A stretch of 54,435 nt of DNA, from the NCBI RefSeq assembly GCF_002204795.1, contig NZ_NIXO01000043.1, positions 1-54,435 on the forward strand, read 5' to 3'. Position numbers and translations under genes: made by a program. Position 1 is the stretch's first letter. Each line of letters starts with the position of its first letter. This document shows, in pieces, positions 16,822 to 25,745 of this stretch. The notes beneath the pieces were generated by a model that was not told where the DNA came from, ran no database searches, and was given only the letters and a program-made list of their open reading frames with translations. This DNA is from Pseudomonas sp. K2I15 (GTDB taxonomy: Bacteria > Pseudomonadota > Gammaproteobacteria > Pseudomonadales > Pseudomonadaceae).

Positions 16822-16832
16822 GGGATATGAAA

Positions 16833-18890
16833 ATGAATATGCCTGCAAAAAACGCAGCTCCCGTGAAAACCCAGGAGCCGGCCAAAACCGCAATGTCGGC
16901 CCTGTGGCGCCCGGCGCTGGTCCAGGCGTTCGTCAAGCTGGACCCGCGCCAGCTGCAACGCTCGCCGGTGATGCTGGTGGTCGAACTGACCGCGATCCTC
17001 ACCACCATCCTGTGCTTGGTGCCGGACGTGGCCGTACCGACCTACGTCTCCGTGCAAATCGCCGTGTGGCTGTGGTTCACCGTGCTGTTCGCCAACTTCG
17101 CCGAAGCCTTGGCTGAAGGTCGCGGCAAGGCCCGCGCCGACAGCCTCAAGGCTGGCAGTGAGGGCCTCAGTGCCCGTCGCAAGGAGGCCGACGGCACCTT
17201 CAAAGTCGTGCCCGCCACCAGCCTGCGTAAAGGTGATGTGGTCCGTGTGGTCGCCGGGGAAATGATCCCGGGCGACGGCGAGGTCATCGAAGGGATTGCC
17301 GCGGTCAACGAAGCGGCGATCACCGGCGAATCGGCCCCGGTCATCCGTGAATCCGGCGGCGACCGCTCGGCCGTCACTGGCAACACCCGCCTGGTCTCGG
17401 ACTGGTTGATGATCCGCATCACCGCCAACCCGGGCGAGTCGACCCTGGACCGCATGATCGCCTTGGTGGAAGGCGCCAAACGCCAGAAAACCCCCAACGA
17501 AGTCGCGCTGGACATCCTGCTGATCGGCCTGACGCTGATCTTCCTGCTGGTGGTCGTGACCCTGCAACCGTTCGCCCACTTCGCCAATGGCAACCTGCCG
17601 CTGGTGTTCCTGGTGGCGCTGTTGGTCACACTGATCCCGACCACCATCGGCGGCCTGCTGTCGGCCATCGGTATTGCCGGTATGGACCGCCTGGTACGCC
17701 TCAACGTGATCGCCAAATCCGGTCGCGCGGTGGAAGCGGCGGGGGACGTGCACGTGCTGTTGCTGGACAAGACCGGCACCATCACCTTCGGTAACCGTCG
17801 TTGCACCAACGTGATCGCCGCGCCCGGTGTCAGCGGCAAGGAGCTTGCCGAAGGCGCGCTGCTGGCGTCGCTGGCGGACGATACGGCCGAAGGTAAATCC
17901 ATCGTCGAATACCTGCGTGGCCTGCACCCGCAAGCCGAGCCGTCGACGGATGAGCTGACCGCCGTACCGTTCAGCGCGGAAACCCGTTTGTCGGGCGTCG
18001 ACTACCAGGGCCGCGTGTTCCGTAAAGGTGCCGTGGATTCGCTGCTCGCGTTCGTCGGCCTGCAACGCCGCGACCTGCAACCAGCGCTGGCCCGGGAAAT
18101 CGACAAGATCGCCCAGAGCGGCGGCACTCCATTGCTGGTGTGTGCCGACGGCAAGTTGCTCGGCGCGATTCACCTCAAGGACGTGGTCAAGCCCGGCATT
18201 CGCGAACGTTTCGCCGAGCTGCGCAAGCTGGGGATTCGCACCGTGATGGTGACCGGCGACAACCCGCTGACCGCTGCTGCGATTGCCGCTGAAGCCGGCG
18301 TGGATGATGTGTTGGCCGAAGCCACTCCAGAGAAAAAGCTGGCACGCATTCGTCACGAACAGAACGACGGTCGCCTGGTTGCAATGTGCGGCGACGGCGC
18401 CAACGACGCCCCGGCGCTGGCCCAGGCTGACGTCGGCATGGCGATGAACGATGGCACACAAGCCGCCCGTGAAGCCGCCAACATGGTCGACCTCGACAGC
18501 GACCCGACCAAGCTGCTGGACGTGGTGCAGATCGGCAAGGAGTTGCTGGTGACCCGTGGCGCGCTGACGACCTTTTCCATCGCCAACGACGTGGCCAAGT
18601 ACTTCGCGATTCTGCCGGCGCTGTTCGCCTCGATCTACCCGCAACTGGGTGTGCTCAACGTGATGCACCTGCAAAGCCCGCAGAGCGCGATCCTCTCGGC
18701 CATCGTGTTCAACGCCCTGATCATCGTGGTGCTGATCCCGCTGGCGCTGCGCGGTGTGCGCGTGCAGGCGGCGAGCGCGGCGGCGTTGCTGCGTCGCAAC
18801 CTGCTGATCTACGGCCTGGGCGGGATTGTGGTGCCGTTCGTGGGCATCAAGGCGATCGACATGCTGTTGACCGCGCTGCACCTGGTTTGA
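16833..18890 (+). CDS. kdpB: K+-transporting P-type ATPase catalytic subunit KdpB
   Basis: P-type ATPase catalytic subunit, 685 aa with this start. TGES of the actuator domain, DKTGT with the phosphorylated Asp near residue 312, the TGDN and GDGANDAPALAQADVGMAM hinge motifs are all present. The ATG at 16833 lies 7 bases after AGGGA. An ATG at 16827 is nearly on top of the ribosome site and is less likely. It couples ATP hydrolysis to K+ movement through KdpA. Confidence 0.97.
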   Translation: MNMPAKNAAPVKTQEPAKTAMSALWRPALVQAFVKLDPRQLQRSPVMLVVELTAILTTILCLVPDVAVPTYVSVQIAVWLWFTVLFANFAEALAEGRGKARADSLKAGSEGLSARRKEADGTFKVVPATSLRKGDVVRVVAGEMIPGDGEVIEGIAAVNEAAITGESAPVIRESGGDRSAVTGNTRLVSDWLMIRITANPGESTLDRMIALVEGAKRQKTPNEVALDILLIGLTLIFLLVVVTLQPFAHFANGNLPLVFLVALLVTLIPTTIGGLLSAIGIAGMDRLVRLNVIAKSGRAVEAAGDVHVLLLDKTGTITFGNRRCTNVIAAPGVSGKELAEGALLASLADDTAEGKSIVEYLRGLHPQAEPSTDELTAVPFSAETRLSGVDYQGRVFRKGAVDSLLAFVGLQRRDLQPALAREIDKIAQSGGTPLLVCADGKLLGAIHLKDVVKPGIRERFAELRKLGIRTVMVTGDNPLTAAAIAAEAGVDDVLAEATPEKKLARIRHEQNDGRLVAMCGDGANDAPALAQADVGMAMNDGTQAAREAANMVDLDSDPTKLLDVVQIGKELLVTRGALTTFSIANDVAKYFAILPALFASIYPQLGVLNVMHLQSPQSAILSAIVFNALIIVVLIPLALRGVRVQAASAAALLRRNLLIYGLGGIVVPFVGIKAIDMLLTALHLV

Positions 18891-18957
18891 CCCGATGCCT
18901 GCGGGCGCCGGCAAACCGGTGCCAGCAGGTTGCAATGACCGAATTGAGGAATTTGAA

Positions 18958-19503
18958 ATGTCCAACATAATCCGCCCGGCCCTGAGCCTGCTGGTGTTGA
19001 TGACCCTGATCACCGGCGTGGCCTATCCTTTGGTTGTTACCGGCGTGGCGCAAGTCGCGTTCCCTGACCAGGCCAACGGTAGCCTGGTACGCGATGCCAG
19101 CGGCAAGGTGCGTGGTTCGAGCCTGATTGCCCAGGACTTTACTGGTGACGGCTGGTTCCACCCACGGCCATCCGCCGGTGCGTTTGCCACCGTTTCCAGC
19201 AGCGCCAGCAACCTCGGCCCAAGCAACCCGGCGTTGGCTACTCGTGTGTTTGACGATGCCAAGAAAATGCTGGTGCCAGACCAGGGGCCGGTGCCGATGG
19301 CATTGCTGACTACCTCCGGCAGCGGTCTTGATCCACACTTGCCACCACAGGCGATTGCCTATCAACTGGCTCGGGTGGCTGCTGCACGTAACCTGCCGGT
19401 GGCGACGCTGGAGCGCTTGATGGACGAGCACATCGAAAGCCCGCTGGTGGGCCCGCCGGTGGTGAACGTTTTGGCGCTGAACATGGCGTTGGAAAAGTTG
19501 TAA
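18958..19503 (+). CDS. kdpC: K+-transporting ATPase subunit KdpC
   Basis: Subunit of 181 aa with one N-terminal span (IIRPALSLLVLMTLITGVAYPL) and a periplasmic domain with the conserved FHPRPSA, SNLGPSNP and SGSGLDPHLPP motifs. It assists ATP binding and complex assembly. The start at ATG 18958 has GAGGA upstream. An open extension to 18895 is not supported by a ribosome site. It ends just before a REP palindrome. Confidence 0.95.
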   Translation: MSNIIRPALSLLVLMTLITGVAYPLVVTGVAQVAFPDQANGSLVRDASGKVRGSSLIAQDFTGDGWFHPRPSAGAFATVSSSASNLGPSNPALATRVFDDAKKMLVPDQGPVPMALLTTSGSGLDPHLPPQAIAYQLARVAAARNLPVATLERLMDEHIESPLVGPPVVNVLALNMALEKL

Positions 19504-19520
19504 GCAGTGGCGCCGCCATT

Positions 19521-19598
19521 CGCGAGCAAGCCCGCTCCCACATTTGACTGAGTTTCATCTTTGGAATGCGGTCGAATGTGGGAGCGGGCTTGCTCGCG
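19521..19598. repeat. REP-type palindrome pair between kdpC and kdpD
   Basis: Perfect 24-base inverted arms lie at 19521-19544 and 19575-19598 (left arm starts CGCGAGCAAGCCCGCTCCCA) around a 30-base spacer. This is the typical layout of a REPIN in fluorescens-group Pseudomonas. A copy of the same family sits at the right edge of the window. It may attenuate transcription from kdpFABC into kdpDE. Confidence 0.85.
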
Positions 19599-19647
19599 AA
19601 GGCGGACTTAAGAAATCCACATCAACACCTGAAGGAAGACTGCCCGC

Positions 19648-22299
19648 ATGAGCGACTCCGGCCGCGCCGATGCCCTGTTAGCCGATCTACCCCGGGACGG
19701 CCGTGGCCGGCTCAAAGTTTTCCTCGGCGCCGCCCCCGGCGTGGGCAAGACCTACGCCATGCTCCAGGCGGCCCACACTCAACTGCGCCAGGGCGTGCGG
19801 CTGATCGCCGGCGTAGTGGAAACCCACGGCCGCGCCGAGACCGAAGCCTTGCTCAGCGGCCTGCCGCAACAGCCGCTGCTGCGCTCCGAATACCGCGGCG
19901 TGATGCTGGAGGAAATGGACCTCGACGGCCTGCTCGCCGCCAAGCCAAAACTGGTGCTGGTGGACGAACTGGCCCATAGCAACGCCCCCGGCAGCCGTCA
20001 CGAGAAACGCTGGCAAGACATTCAGGAACTGCTCTCTGCCGGCATCAACGTATTCACCACGGTCAACGTCCAGCACCTGGAAAGCCTCAACGACCAGGTG
20101 CGCGGCATCACCGGCGTGCAAGTGCGCGAGACCTTGCCCGACTGGGTCTTGCAGGAAGCTGACGAGCTGCTGCTGATCGACCTGCCATCGCGCGAACTGC
20201 TGGAGCGCCTGCGCGACGGCAAGGTCTACGTGCCGGAACAGGCCCGCGCCGCCATCGATGCCTTTTTCACCCAGACCAACCTCATGGCCCTGCGCGAGCT
20301 GGCGATGCAAACCGCTGCGGCCCACGTCGACGACGACCTGGCCCAGGGTTATCGCCAATTGGGCCAGGCGGCGCCCGCCGTGCGTGGTCGTTTGCTGGTG
20401 GGCGTGGACGGCGACGCCCAGGCCGAACGCCTGGTGCGTCACGCCAGTCGCGTGGCCCAGCGTCGGCATTTGCCGTGGAGCCTGGTGCATGTGGATAACG
20501 GCCGGGTGCGCGATGAACAGTCACGCCTGCGCCTGCAAAACGCCCAGCAACTGGCCGAGCGCCTTGGCGGCGAAGTGGTGCTGCTGCGGGCGGGAGAGGT
20601 TGCAAAAACGCTGATTCAGCACGCCGCCGAACGTCGTGCCAGCTTGATTCTGGTGGGCCAATCGAGGCCGGGCTGGTGGCGTAATCTGTTTGGCGGTGGC
20701 TTGGCGGCGCGCCTGCTGCGCAATGCCCGAGGCCTGGAAATCAACGTCCTCGACAGCGACGAAGTCCCGACCGCGCCACGCCTGCCGGACGTGCGTGGGC
20801 TGGTGTGGTTTGACTATGCGCTGGCGGTGGTAGCGACTGTGATAGCGGCCGCAGTCGCCTGGGGAGTCGCCAGTGTTTTGCCGTTGCCGAATATCTCGTT
20901 GGTGTTCCTTGCCGCCGTATTGCTGGTGGCGGTGCGCAGCAGTTTGGGCCCGGCGCTGGCGTGTGCGGCGTTGTCATTCCTGAGTTACGACTTCCTGTTT
21001 ATCCCGCCGAATTTTTCCTTCGCGATCCAGCGTGAAGAGGACGTGCTGACACTGTTGTTTTTCCTGCTGATGGCCGCGCTCACCGGCAACCTGGCCGCCC
21101 GCCAGCGGCGGCAGTTGCAAGCATTGCGCGATACCCAGGAAGAAACCAGCGAGCTGCTCGACCTGTCCCGCAAGCTCACCGCCGCCACGGATCGCCAGGC
21201 GGTAATCAGTGCGGCCGCGCATCATCTTGAAGGCTGGAGCGACCTGCAATTGTGCCTGCTCAACCGTGACGGGCAGGGCGACTGGAAGGTTGAGACCGGA
21301 GGCCCGATCACCTTCACCGAAGCCGAACGCGCCGCCGCCGATTGGGCCTGGCAGCACGATCAACCGGCTGGAATGGGCACCGGCACTTTGCCGTTTGGTC
21401 GCTGGTGGTGGTGGCCGTTGTCCAGCGAAGAAGGCCCGTTGGGCTTGCTGGGTGTCAGCCCGAAAGCCGGGCTCGAATTGAGCGGCCAGCGCCGTCGCCT
21501 GCTCACTGCCTTGAGCCAGCCATTGGCCCAGGCCTTGGCCCGCGCGCAACTGGCCCAGGAACTCGAAGCGGCCCGGCTGCACGGCGAAACCGAGCAATTG
21601 CGTAGCGCCTTGCTGGCCTCGGTGTCCCATGATTTGCGCACGCCGCTGACCTCCATGCGCGGCAGCATCGACAGCCTGCTGGCCCTCGGCGAGGCGATTC
21701 CCCTGGAAGATCGCCGGGAGTTGCTGGAAGGCACCCGCGATGAAGCCGAGCGCCTGGATCGCTACATCCAGAACCTGCTGGACATGACTCGCCTGGGTCA
21801 CGGCGCCCTGAAGCTGGCGCGGGATTGGGTCTCGCCCGGCGATATCGTCGGCAGCTCCCTGGGCCGTTTGCGCGCGGTGCTGGCGCCGCTGCAAGTGACC
21901 ACCGACGTGCCGCCCGAGCTGCCATTGCTGTATGTGCATGCGGCCTTGATCGAGCAAGCGCTGGTCAACGTATTGGAAAACGCTGCGCGCTTCTCACCGC
22001 CGCAGGGTCGGCTGAAACTGAGCGCTGGCGTGCAGGATAACCAGCTGTTTTTTGCCGTCGCCGATGAAGGCCCGGGCATTCCCGAGGAGGAGCGCGCAAA
22101 GATTTTCGACATGTTCTACACCGCAGCCAGAGGTGATCGTGGCGGGCAGGGCACCGGGCTCGGCCTGGCGATCTGCCAGGGCATGGTGGGTGCTCACGGT
22201 GGGCATATCAGTGTGGCTGACGGGATTGAAGGCCGTGGCACCTGCATCACTTTATTCCTGCCATTGCAGGCCCAGCCTGGCCTGGAAAGCGAACTCTAG
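19648..22299 (+). CDS. kdpD: Sensor histidine kinase KdpD
   Basis: Sensor for K+ limitation and turgor, 883 aa. Domains in order: KdpD N-terminal domain with Walker A GAAPGVGKT (about residue 30) and Walker B-like LVLVDELAHSNAPGSRH; a universal-stress-like domain (about 250-370); four close membrane spans (395-500); a GAF-like region; a HisKA domain with SHDLRTPLTS (phosphorylated His about 661); and an HATPase domain with NVLENAARFSP, DEGPGIP and GQGTGLGLAI. It phosphorylates KdpE. Its stop codon TAG is the first part of the following REP arm. Confidence 0.97.
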   Translation: MSDSGRADALLADLPRDGRGRLKVFLGAAPGVGKTYAMLQAAHTQLRQGVRLIAGVVETHGRAETEALLSGLPQQPLLRSEYRGVMLEEMDLDGLLAAKPKLVLVDELAHSNAPGSRHEKRWQDIQELLSAGINVFTTVNVQHLESLNDQVRGITGVQVRETLPDWVLQEADELLLIDLPSRELLERLRDGKVYVPEQARAAIDAFFTQTNLMALRELAMQTAAAHVDDDLAQGYRQLGQAAPAVRGRLLVGVDGDAQAERLVRHASRVAQRRHLPWSLVHVDNGRVRDEQSRLRLQNAQQLAERLGGEVVLLRAGEVAKTLIQHAAERRASLILVGQSRPGWWRNLFGGGLAARLLRNARGLEINVLDSDEVPTAPRLPDVRGLVWFDYALAVVATVIAAAVAWGVASVLPLPNISLVFLAAVLLVAVRSSLGPALACAALSFLSYDFLFIPPNFSFAIQREEDVLTLLFFLLMAALTGNLAARQRRQLQALRDTQEETSELLDLSRKLTAATDRQAVISAAAHHLEGWSDLQLCLLNRDGQGDWKVETGGPITFTEAERAAADWAWQHDQPAGMGTGTLPFGRWWWWPLSSEEGPLGLLGVSPKAGLELSGQRRRLLTALSQPLAQALARAQLAQELEAARLHGETEQLRSALLASVSHDLRTPLTSMRGSIDSLLALGEAIPLEDRRELLEGTRDEAERLDRYIQNLLDMTRLGHGALKLARDWVSPGDIVGSSLGRLRAVLAPLQVTTDVPPELPLLYVHAALIEQALVNVLENAARFSPPQGRLKLSAGVQDNQLFFAVADEGPGIPEEERAKIFDMFYTAARGDRGGQGTGLGLAICQGMVGAHGGHISVADGIEGRGTCITLFLPLQAQPGLESEL

Positions 22300-22406
22300 G
22301 AGCGAGGGGGGCGCCTGGCTCTTGCTCGCGAAGATCGTTAACGATGATGATGGTGTCCTGAGTTAACGCGCAGCCCTTGCGTTTTTCGCGAGCAAGCTCG
22401 CTCCTA
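22297..22406. repeat. REP-type inverted repeat between kdpD and kdpE, left arm interrupted
   Basis: The right arm at 22385-22406 (TTCGCGAGCAAG then CTCGCTCCTA) is complementary to two separated blocks on the left, TAGGAGCGAG at 22297-22306 and CTTGCTCGCGAA at 22321-22332. The left arm therefore carries about 14 extra G-rich bases. The element begins within the kdpD stop codon. Confidence 0.75.
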
Positions 22407-22442
22407 CAATAAAATGTTTCTTCACGGATTTTGATTGGAACC

Positions 22443-23138
22443 ATGAGCCAGACTGCGACGATTTTGGTCATTGACGACGAACCGCAGATCCGCAAGTTCT
22501 TGCGTATCAGCCTGGCCTCCCAGGGCTACAAAGTGATCGAGGCCGGCACCGGCAACGAAGGCCTGGCCCAGGCCGCCTTGAGTAAACCGGACCTGCTGGT
22601 GCTCGACCTCGGCCTGCCAGACATGGACGGCCAGCAGGTGCTGCGCGAGTTTCGTGAGTGGTCCACGGTGCCGGTGCTGGTGTTGTCGGTGCGGGCCAGC
22701 GAAGTGCAAAAGGTCGAGGCGCTGGATAACGGCGCCAATGACTACGTGACCAAGCCGTTTGGTATCCAGGAGTTTCTCGCGCGGGTGCGGGCTTTGTTGC
22801 GTCAGGCGCCGGCGGGGGAGGCCCAGGAAGCGGCGTTGCGTTTTGGCCCGTTGACGGTGGACCTGGCGTATCGACGGGTGCTGCTGGACGGTGTCGAAGT
22901 GGCGCTGACCCGCAAGGAGTACGCGGTGCTGGCGCAACTGGCGCGGCATCCCGGGCGGGTGATTACGCAGCAGCAACTGCTCAAGGATATCTGGGGGCCG
23001 ACCCATACCGAAGACAGTCATTACCTGCGGATTGTGGTGGGGCATCTGCGCCAGAAGCTCGCGGATGATCCGACTCAGCCACGGTTTATCGTGACTGAGG
23101 CAGGTGTTGGGTATCGCTTGTTGAACACCGAAGCGTAA
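22443..23138 (+). CDS. kdpE: Response regulator KdpE
   Basis: OmpR-family transcriptional activator of kdpFABC, 231 aa. The receiver domain has the acidic pair in VIDDEPQ, the phospho-acceptor in LLVLDLGLPDMDG, and the KPF lysine. The winged-helix C-terminal domain includes LTRKEYAVLAQLARHPGRVITQQQLL and HYLRIVVGHLRQKL. ATG 22443 begins the family sequence MSQTATILVIDDEP; an upstream TTG at 22431 is possible. It is separated from kdpD by the interrupted REP. Confidence 0.95.
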   Translation: MSQTATILVIDDEPQIRKFLRISLASQGYKVIEAGTGNEGLAQAALSKPDLLVLDLGLPDMDGQQVLREFREWSTVPVLVLSVRASEVQKVEALDNGANDYVTKPFGIQEFLARVRALLRQAPAGEAQEAALRFGPLTVDLAYRRVLLDGVEVALTRKEYAVLAQLARHPGRVITQQQLLKDIWGPTHTEDSHYLRIVVGHLRQKLADDPTQPRFIVTEAGVGYRLLNTEA

Positions 23139-23154
23139 GGGTTGTGCTTAACCT

Positions 23155-23246
23155 GTGGCGAGGGAGCTTGCTCCCGTTGGGCTGCGCAGCAGCCCCGAAA
23201 TCCTGGGAGCGCTTCGCACTCCAGCGGGAGCAAGCTCCCTCGCCAC
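23155..23246. repeat. REP-type inverted repeat between kdpE and the phospholipase gene
   Basis: Perfect 22-base arms lie at 23155-23176 and 23225-23246 (left arm starts GTGGCGAGGGAGCTTGCTCC), with an inner hairpin GGGCTGC/GCAGCCC at 23179-23195. This is a different REP family from those at 19.5 kb and 22.3 kb. Its location between convergent genes is typical and it may serve as a bidirectional terminator. Confidence 0.8.
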
Positions 23247-23267
23247 CAAAGCCCTACTCATAAAATT

Positions 23268-24305
23268 TCAGTGCTGCTCACTTTCATACCGATCCAGCGT
23301 ATCGCTGGCGATCTCCCGGCCCAGCGCGATCAACTCCGGCGCCTTGTAAAACTCGAAAAACCGGCAAACCCGCTTTGGCACGTTGATCAGGATATCCGGC
23401 GGATACCCGGCGATCTTGTACTGCGCCAACGACGTCTGCATCACCTCGAAGCTCTGGTTGATCAAGTCCAGCAACGACGCCGGCCCCACGTTATCAATGA
23501 TGAACGAACCCGTTGCCGACTTCGGCGCCCCGGCCTTTTCGGGGGCGGCCGCCGGTTGCTGCGCTTCGGGTTCGGCAGAGTCCAGCCACGGGTTGATATC
23601 GGCGGCCTGGGCCAACAGCGCTTCTTGCTCCAGCATTAACAACTGCTCGGCCTGCTTGCGGCGAAACGGCAAGTGCGAACCCAGTGAGCGCACCAGGTTA
23701 TCGAAGCGGCTCCTGAACGCCGGCGGACGCTGGATCACTGGAAGTGTGTAGTGCTTCTGGTTGGTGGAGTTGAGGTTGACCGCGATGATCAGGTCGCAAT
23801 GGCTCGACACCACCGGCACGATCGGCAGCGGGTTAAGCAGACCGCCGTCCACTAGCATACGGTTGCCCTGCATCACTGGGGTGAACAGGCTGGGAATCGC
23901 CGCCGAGGCACGCATCGCCTGGTGCAGGCAGCCTTCCTGGAACCAGATTTCCTGCTGGTTGGTCAGGTCGGTGGCCACGGCGGTGTAGGGAATGCGCAGG
24001 TCTTCAATGTTGATCTCGCCGACGATCTTGCGGATCTGCCCGAACACCTTCTCGCCACGGATCGCCCCCAGGCGAAAGCTCACGTCTACCAGGCGCAGCA
24101 CGTCCAGGTAGTCGAGGCTTTCGATCCAGTTCCGATACTCCTCAAGTTTGCCCGCTGCATAGATTCCGCCCACTACCGCGCCCATTGAGCAGCCGGCGAT
24201 ACAGGCGATGTCATAGCCGCGTTTTTCGATTTCCTCGATCACGCCGATATGGGCGTAGCCCCGGGCGCCACCGGAGCCCAGCACCAATGCAACACGTTTC
24301 TTCAT
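23268..24305 (-). CDS. Patatin-like phospholipase, RssA type
   Basis: Patatin-family protein of 345 aa. The oxyanion hole is GSGGARGYAHIG (residues 10-21), the nucleophile is Ser40 in GCSMG, and Asp153 in DGG completes the Ser-Asp dyad. After the catalytic domain comes a linker rich in Ala, Pro and Glu, then a conserved C-terminal helix region. It hydrolyses acyl esters of lipids; its cellular substrate is unknown. ATG 24305 has AAGGAT upstream. No signal peptide is visible, so it is probably cytoplasmic or membrane-associated. Confidence 0.88.
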   Translation of the reverse strand: MKKRVALVLGSGGARGYAHIGVIEEIEKRGYDIACIAGCSMGAVVGGIYAAGKLEEYRNWIESLDYLDVLRLVDVSFRLGAIRGEKVFGQIRKIVGEINIEDLRIPYTAVATDLTNQQEIWFQEGCLHQAMRASAAIPSLFTPVMQGNRMLVDGGLLNPLPIVPVVSSHCDLIIAVNLNSTNQKHYTLPVIQRPPAFRSRFDNLVRSLGSHLPFRRKQAEQLLMLEQEALLAQAADINPWLDSAEPEAQQPAAAPEKAGAPKSATGSFIIDNVGPASLLDLINQSFEVMQTSLAQYKIAGYPPDILINVPKRVCRFFEFYKAPELIALGREIASDTLDRYESEQH

Positions 24306-24522
24306 GACCTGATCCTTCGCAAAACAGGTGACCACAATGCACCCATCGAGGGGCGCGCTTCAATCATCACTGTCACAACCGATTATTTTCGCGAGCGGGC
24401 CACTTGGCTCGGGTATGCTCTGGCAATCGGCACTGCGGATTCAGGCAGTCGGATAAGGCACTTTTCGGTGTAGGCAACGTCTACACCTGTGACTGTTTTT
24501 TCTTTTCTTGAGGTGTCATTTG

Positions 24523-24801
24523 ATGAAAGCCTGGATGTGTGTGCCTGTGATCGTGTTGGCCCTGGCCGGTTGTGCCGGAAAAACTGCTTATCGCGACAGC
24601 TGCGGCACGCAACTGGACGCTGCGTGGCACGAGCTGGACCTGGCCAAGGCTGAAGGTTTTGCCGGCACAGTGAGTTACTCCAAGGCTCTTTCGTTGTTGA
24701 CTGGCGCCAAGACCCAGCAGCAGTTCGAAGCCTTCGAAGGTTGCTCGAACAAGGCCGAAAAAGCCCGCTTCTATATTCGTGAGTCGCGCGCAGGGCGTTG
24801 A
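24523..24801 (+). CDS. Small lipoprotein of unknown function
   Basis: A 92-residue protein with a lipoprotein signal: MKAWMCVPVIVLALAGCAGK, lipobox LAGC, acylated Cys at residue 17. The +2 residue is Ala, which predicts sorting to the outer membrane. The mature part is helical, with two further Cys (DSCGTQ and EGCSNK) that could form a disulfide, and ends in a basic RESRAGR tail. GAGG at 24510-24513 supports the start. Conserved-looking, but I recognise no domain. Confidence 0.8.
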   Translation: MKAWMCVPVIVLALAGCAGKTAYRDSCGTQLDAAWHELDLAKAEGFAGTVSYSKALSLLTGAKTQQQFEAFEGCSNKAEKARFYIRESRAGR

Positions 24802-24880
24802 CCGGTAGTAGCTGTCGAGTGCAACGAGGCTGCGTCGGCGGCCTCAGGCCCACAAAAGCTTAATCATTGAGGAGGAAAGG

Positions 24881-25645
24881 ATGTCAGCCTTGGTAGATCA
24901 GTTGGTCGCTCAGGTCATTGGCCTGGAAGTAGGGTTGCTGAACTCCCAGGCGCGCCTGGCCGCCGTCACGGACGACGAAGCCCTGCATGATCTGCGCACC
25001 ACCGTGCGGCGTTTGCGCAGCCTGTTGCGGCCATTGCGCGGGTTGCCCGGTGTCGAGCAACTCGAACAGGCCGCCAGTGCCGTGGGCCAACTGACCACGC
25101 CGTTTCGCGACCGTGAAGTGTTGGCGGCGTACCTCCACCAGCACGGCCACCACGAAGCAGCTGAGCGGCGTATCCGCCAGCAGCCCGCTACCTATCGCTC
25201 GGTCGCACAAGGGCCGCAGCTGGCGCAACTGCTGCTGATCCTCGATGCATTCCCCCGCTTTATCCGCGCATCCCAACGGCAGAAATTGCTCAAGGGCCTG
25301 CGCACGCGCATTGAAAAACGCCTGGCCAAGCAGTGGAAAACACTCGGCGAGGCCCTACGCGATCCCAACCATGACCGCCACCGCCTGCGTTTGTTGATCA
25401 AGCGCGTGCGGTATGCGGCCGAGGCTTATCCCGAGCTGGACAAGCTGCCCTCCAAAGCCGTGTCTCGTCTCAAGGCGGCCCAAGGCGCCCTTGGCGATTG
25501 GCATGATTGCTGGCAATGGCTGGCGCAAGCCGGGCACGAGCACGATTTGCAGCCATGCGTGACCGGCTGGCACCGCACCATGGCCAAGGCCGAAGGGCAG
25601 GCGGATCGGGTGCTGGATAAATTGAGCGCCGACTGCTTCGCTTGA
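24881..25645 (+). CDS. CHAD domain protein
   Basis: A stand-alone CHAD (conserved histidine alpha-helical domain) protein, 254 aa. Paired histidines and arginines occur in LHDLRTTVRRLRSLLRPLR, in FRDREVLAAYLHQHGHHEAAE, in HRLRLLIKRVRYAAEAYPEL and in GDWHDCWQWL. The CHAD fold is known to bind polyphosphate through this basic surface. No CYTH/triphosphatase domain is fused. A strong AGGAGGAAAGG site precedes the ATG. Likely cytoplasmic and polyphosphate-associated. Confidence 0.88.
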   Translation: MSALVDQLVAQVIGLEVGLLNSQARLAAVTDDEALHDLRTTVRRLRSLLRPLRGLPGVEQLEQAASAVGQLTTPFRDREVLAAYLHQHGHHEAAERRIRQQPATYRSVAQGPQLAQLLLILDAFPRFIRASQRQKLLKGLRTRIEKRLAKQWKTLGEALRDPNHDRHRLRLLIKRVRYAAEAYPELDKLPSKAVSRLKAAQGALGDWHDCWQWLAQAGHEHDLQPCVTGWHRTMAKAEGQADRVLDKLSADCFA

Positions 25646-25745
25646 ACCCGCGGCGTATCTGTCCGGACTTTTGGCTGGAATAGGTGCTGTACGGCGCAGG
25701 CTGGCTGGTTAAGATCCCTCAAGCCTTTTTCAAGTTGAGATCGCC

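Noticed and set aside
16623..19013. Long open frame of 796 codons on the minus strand across kdpA and kdpB
   Set aside because: It is antisense to well-conserved kdpA/kdpB. High GC at third codon positions creates such frames; the product is low complexity, rich in His, Gln and Arg, and has no ribosome site.
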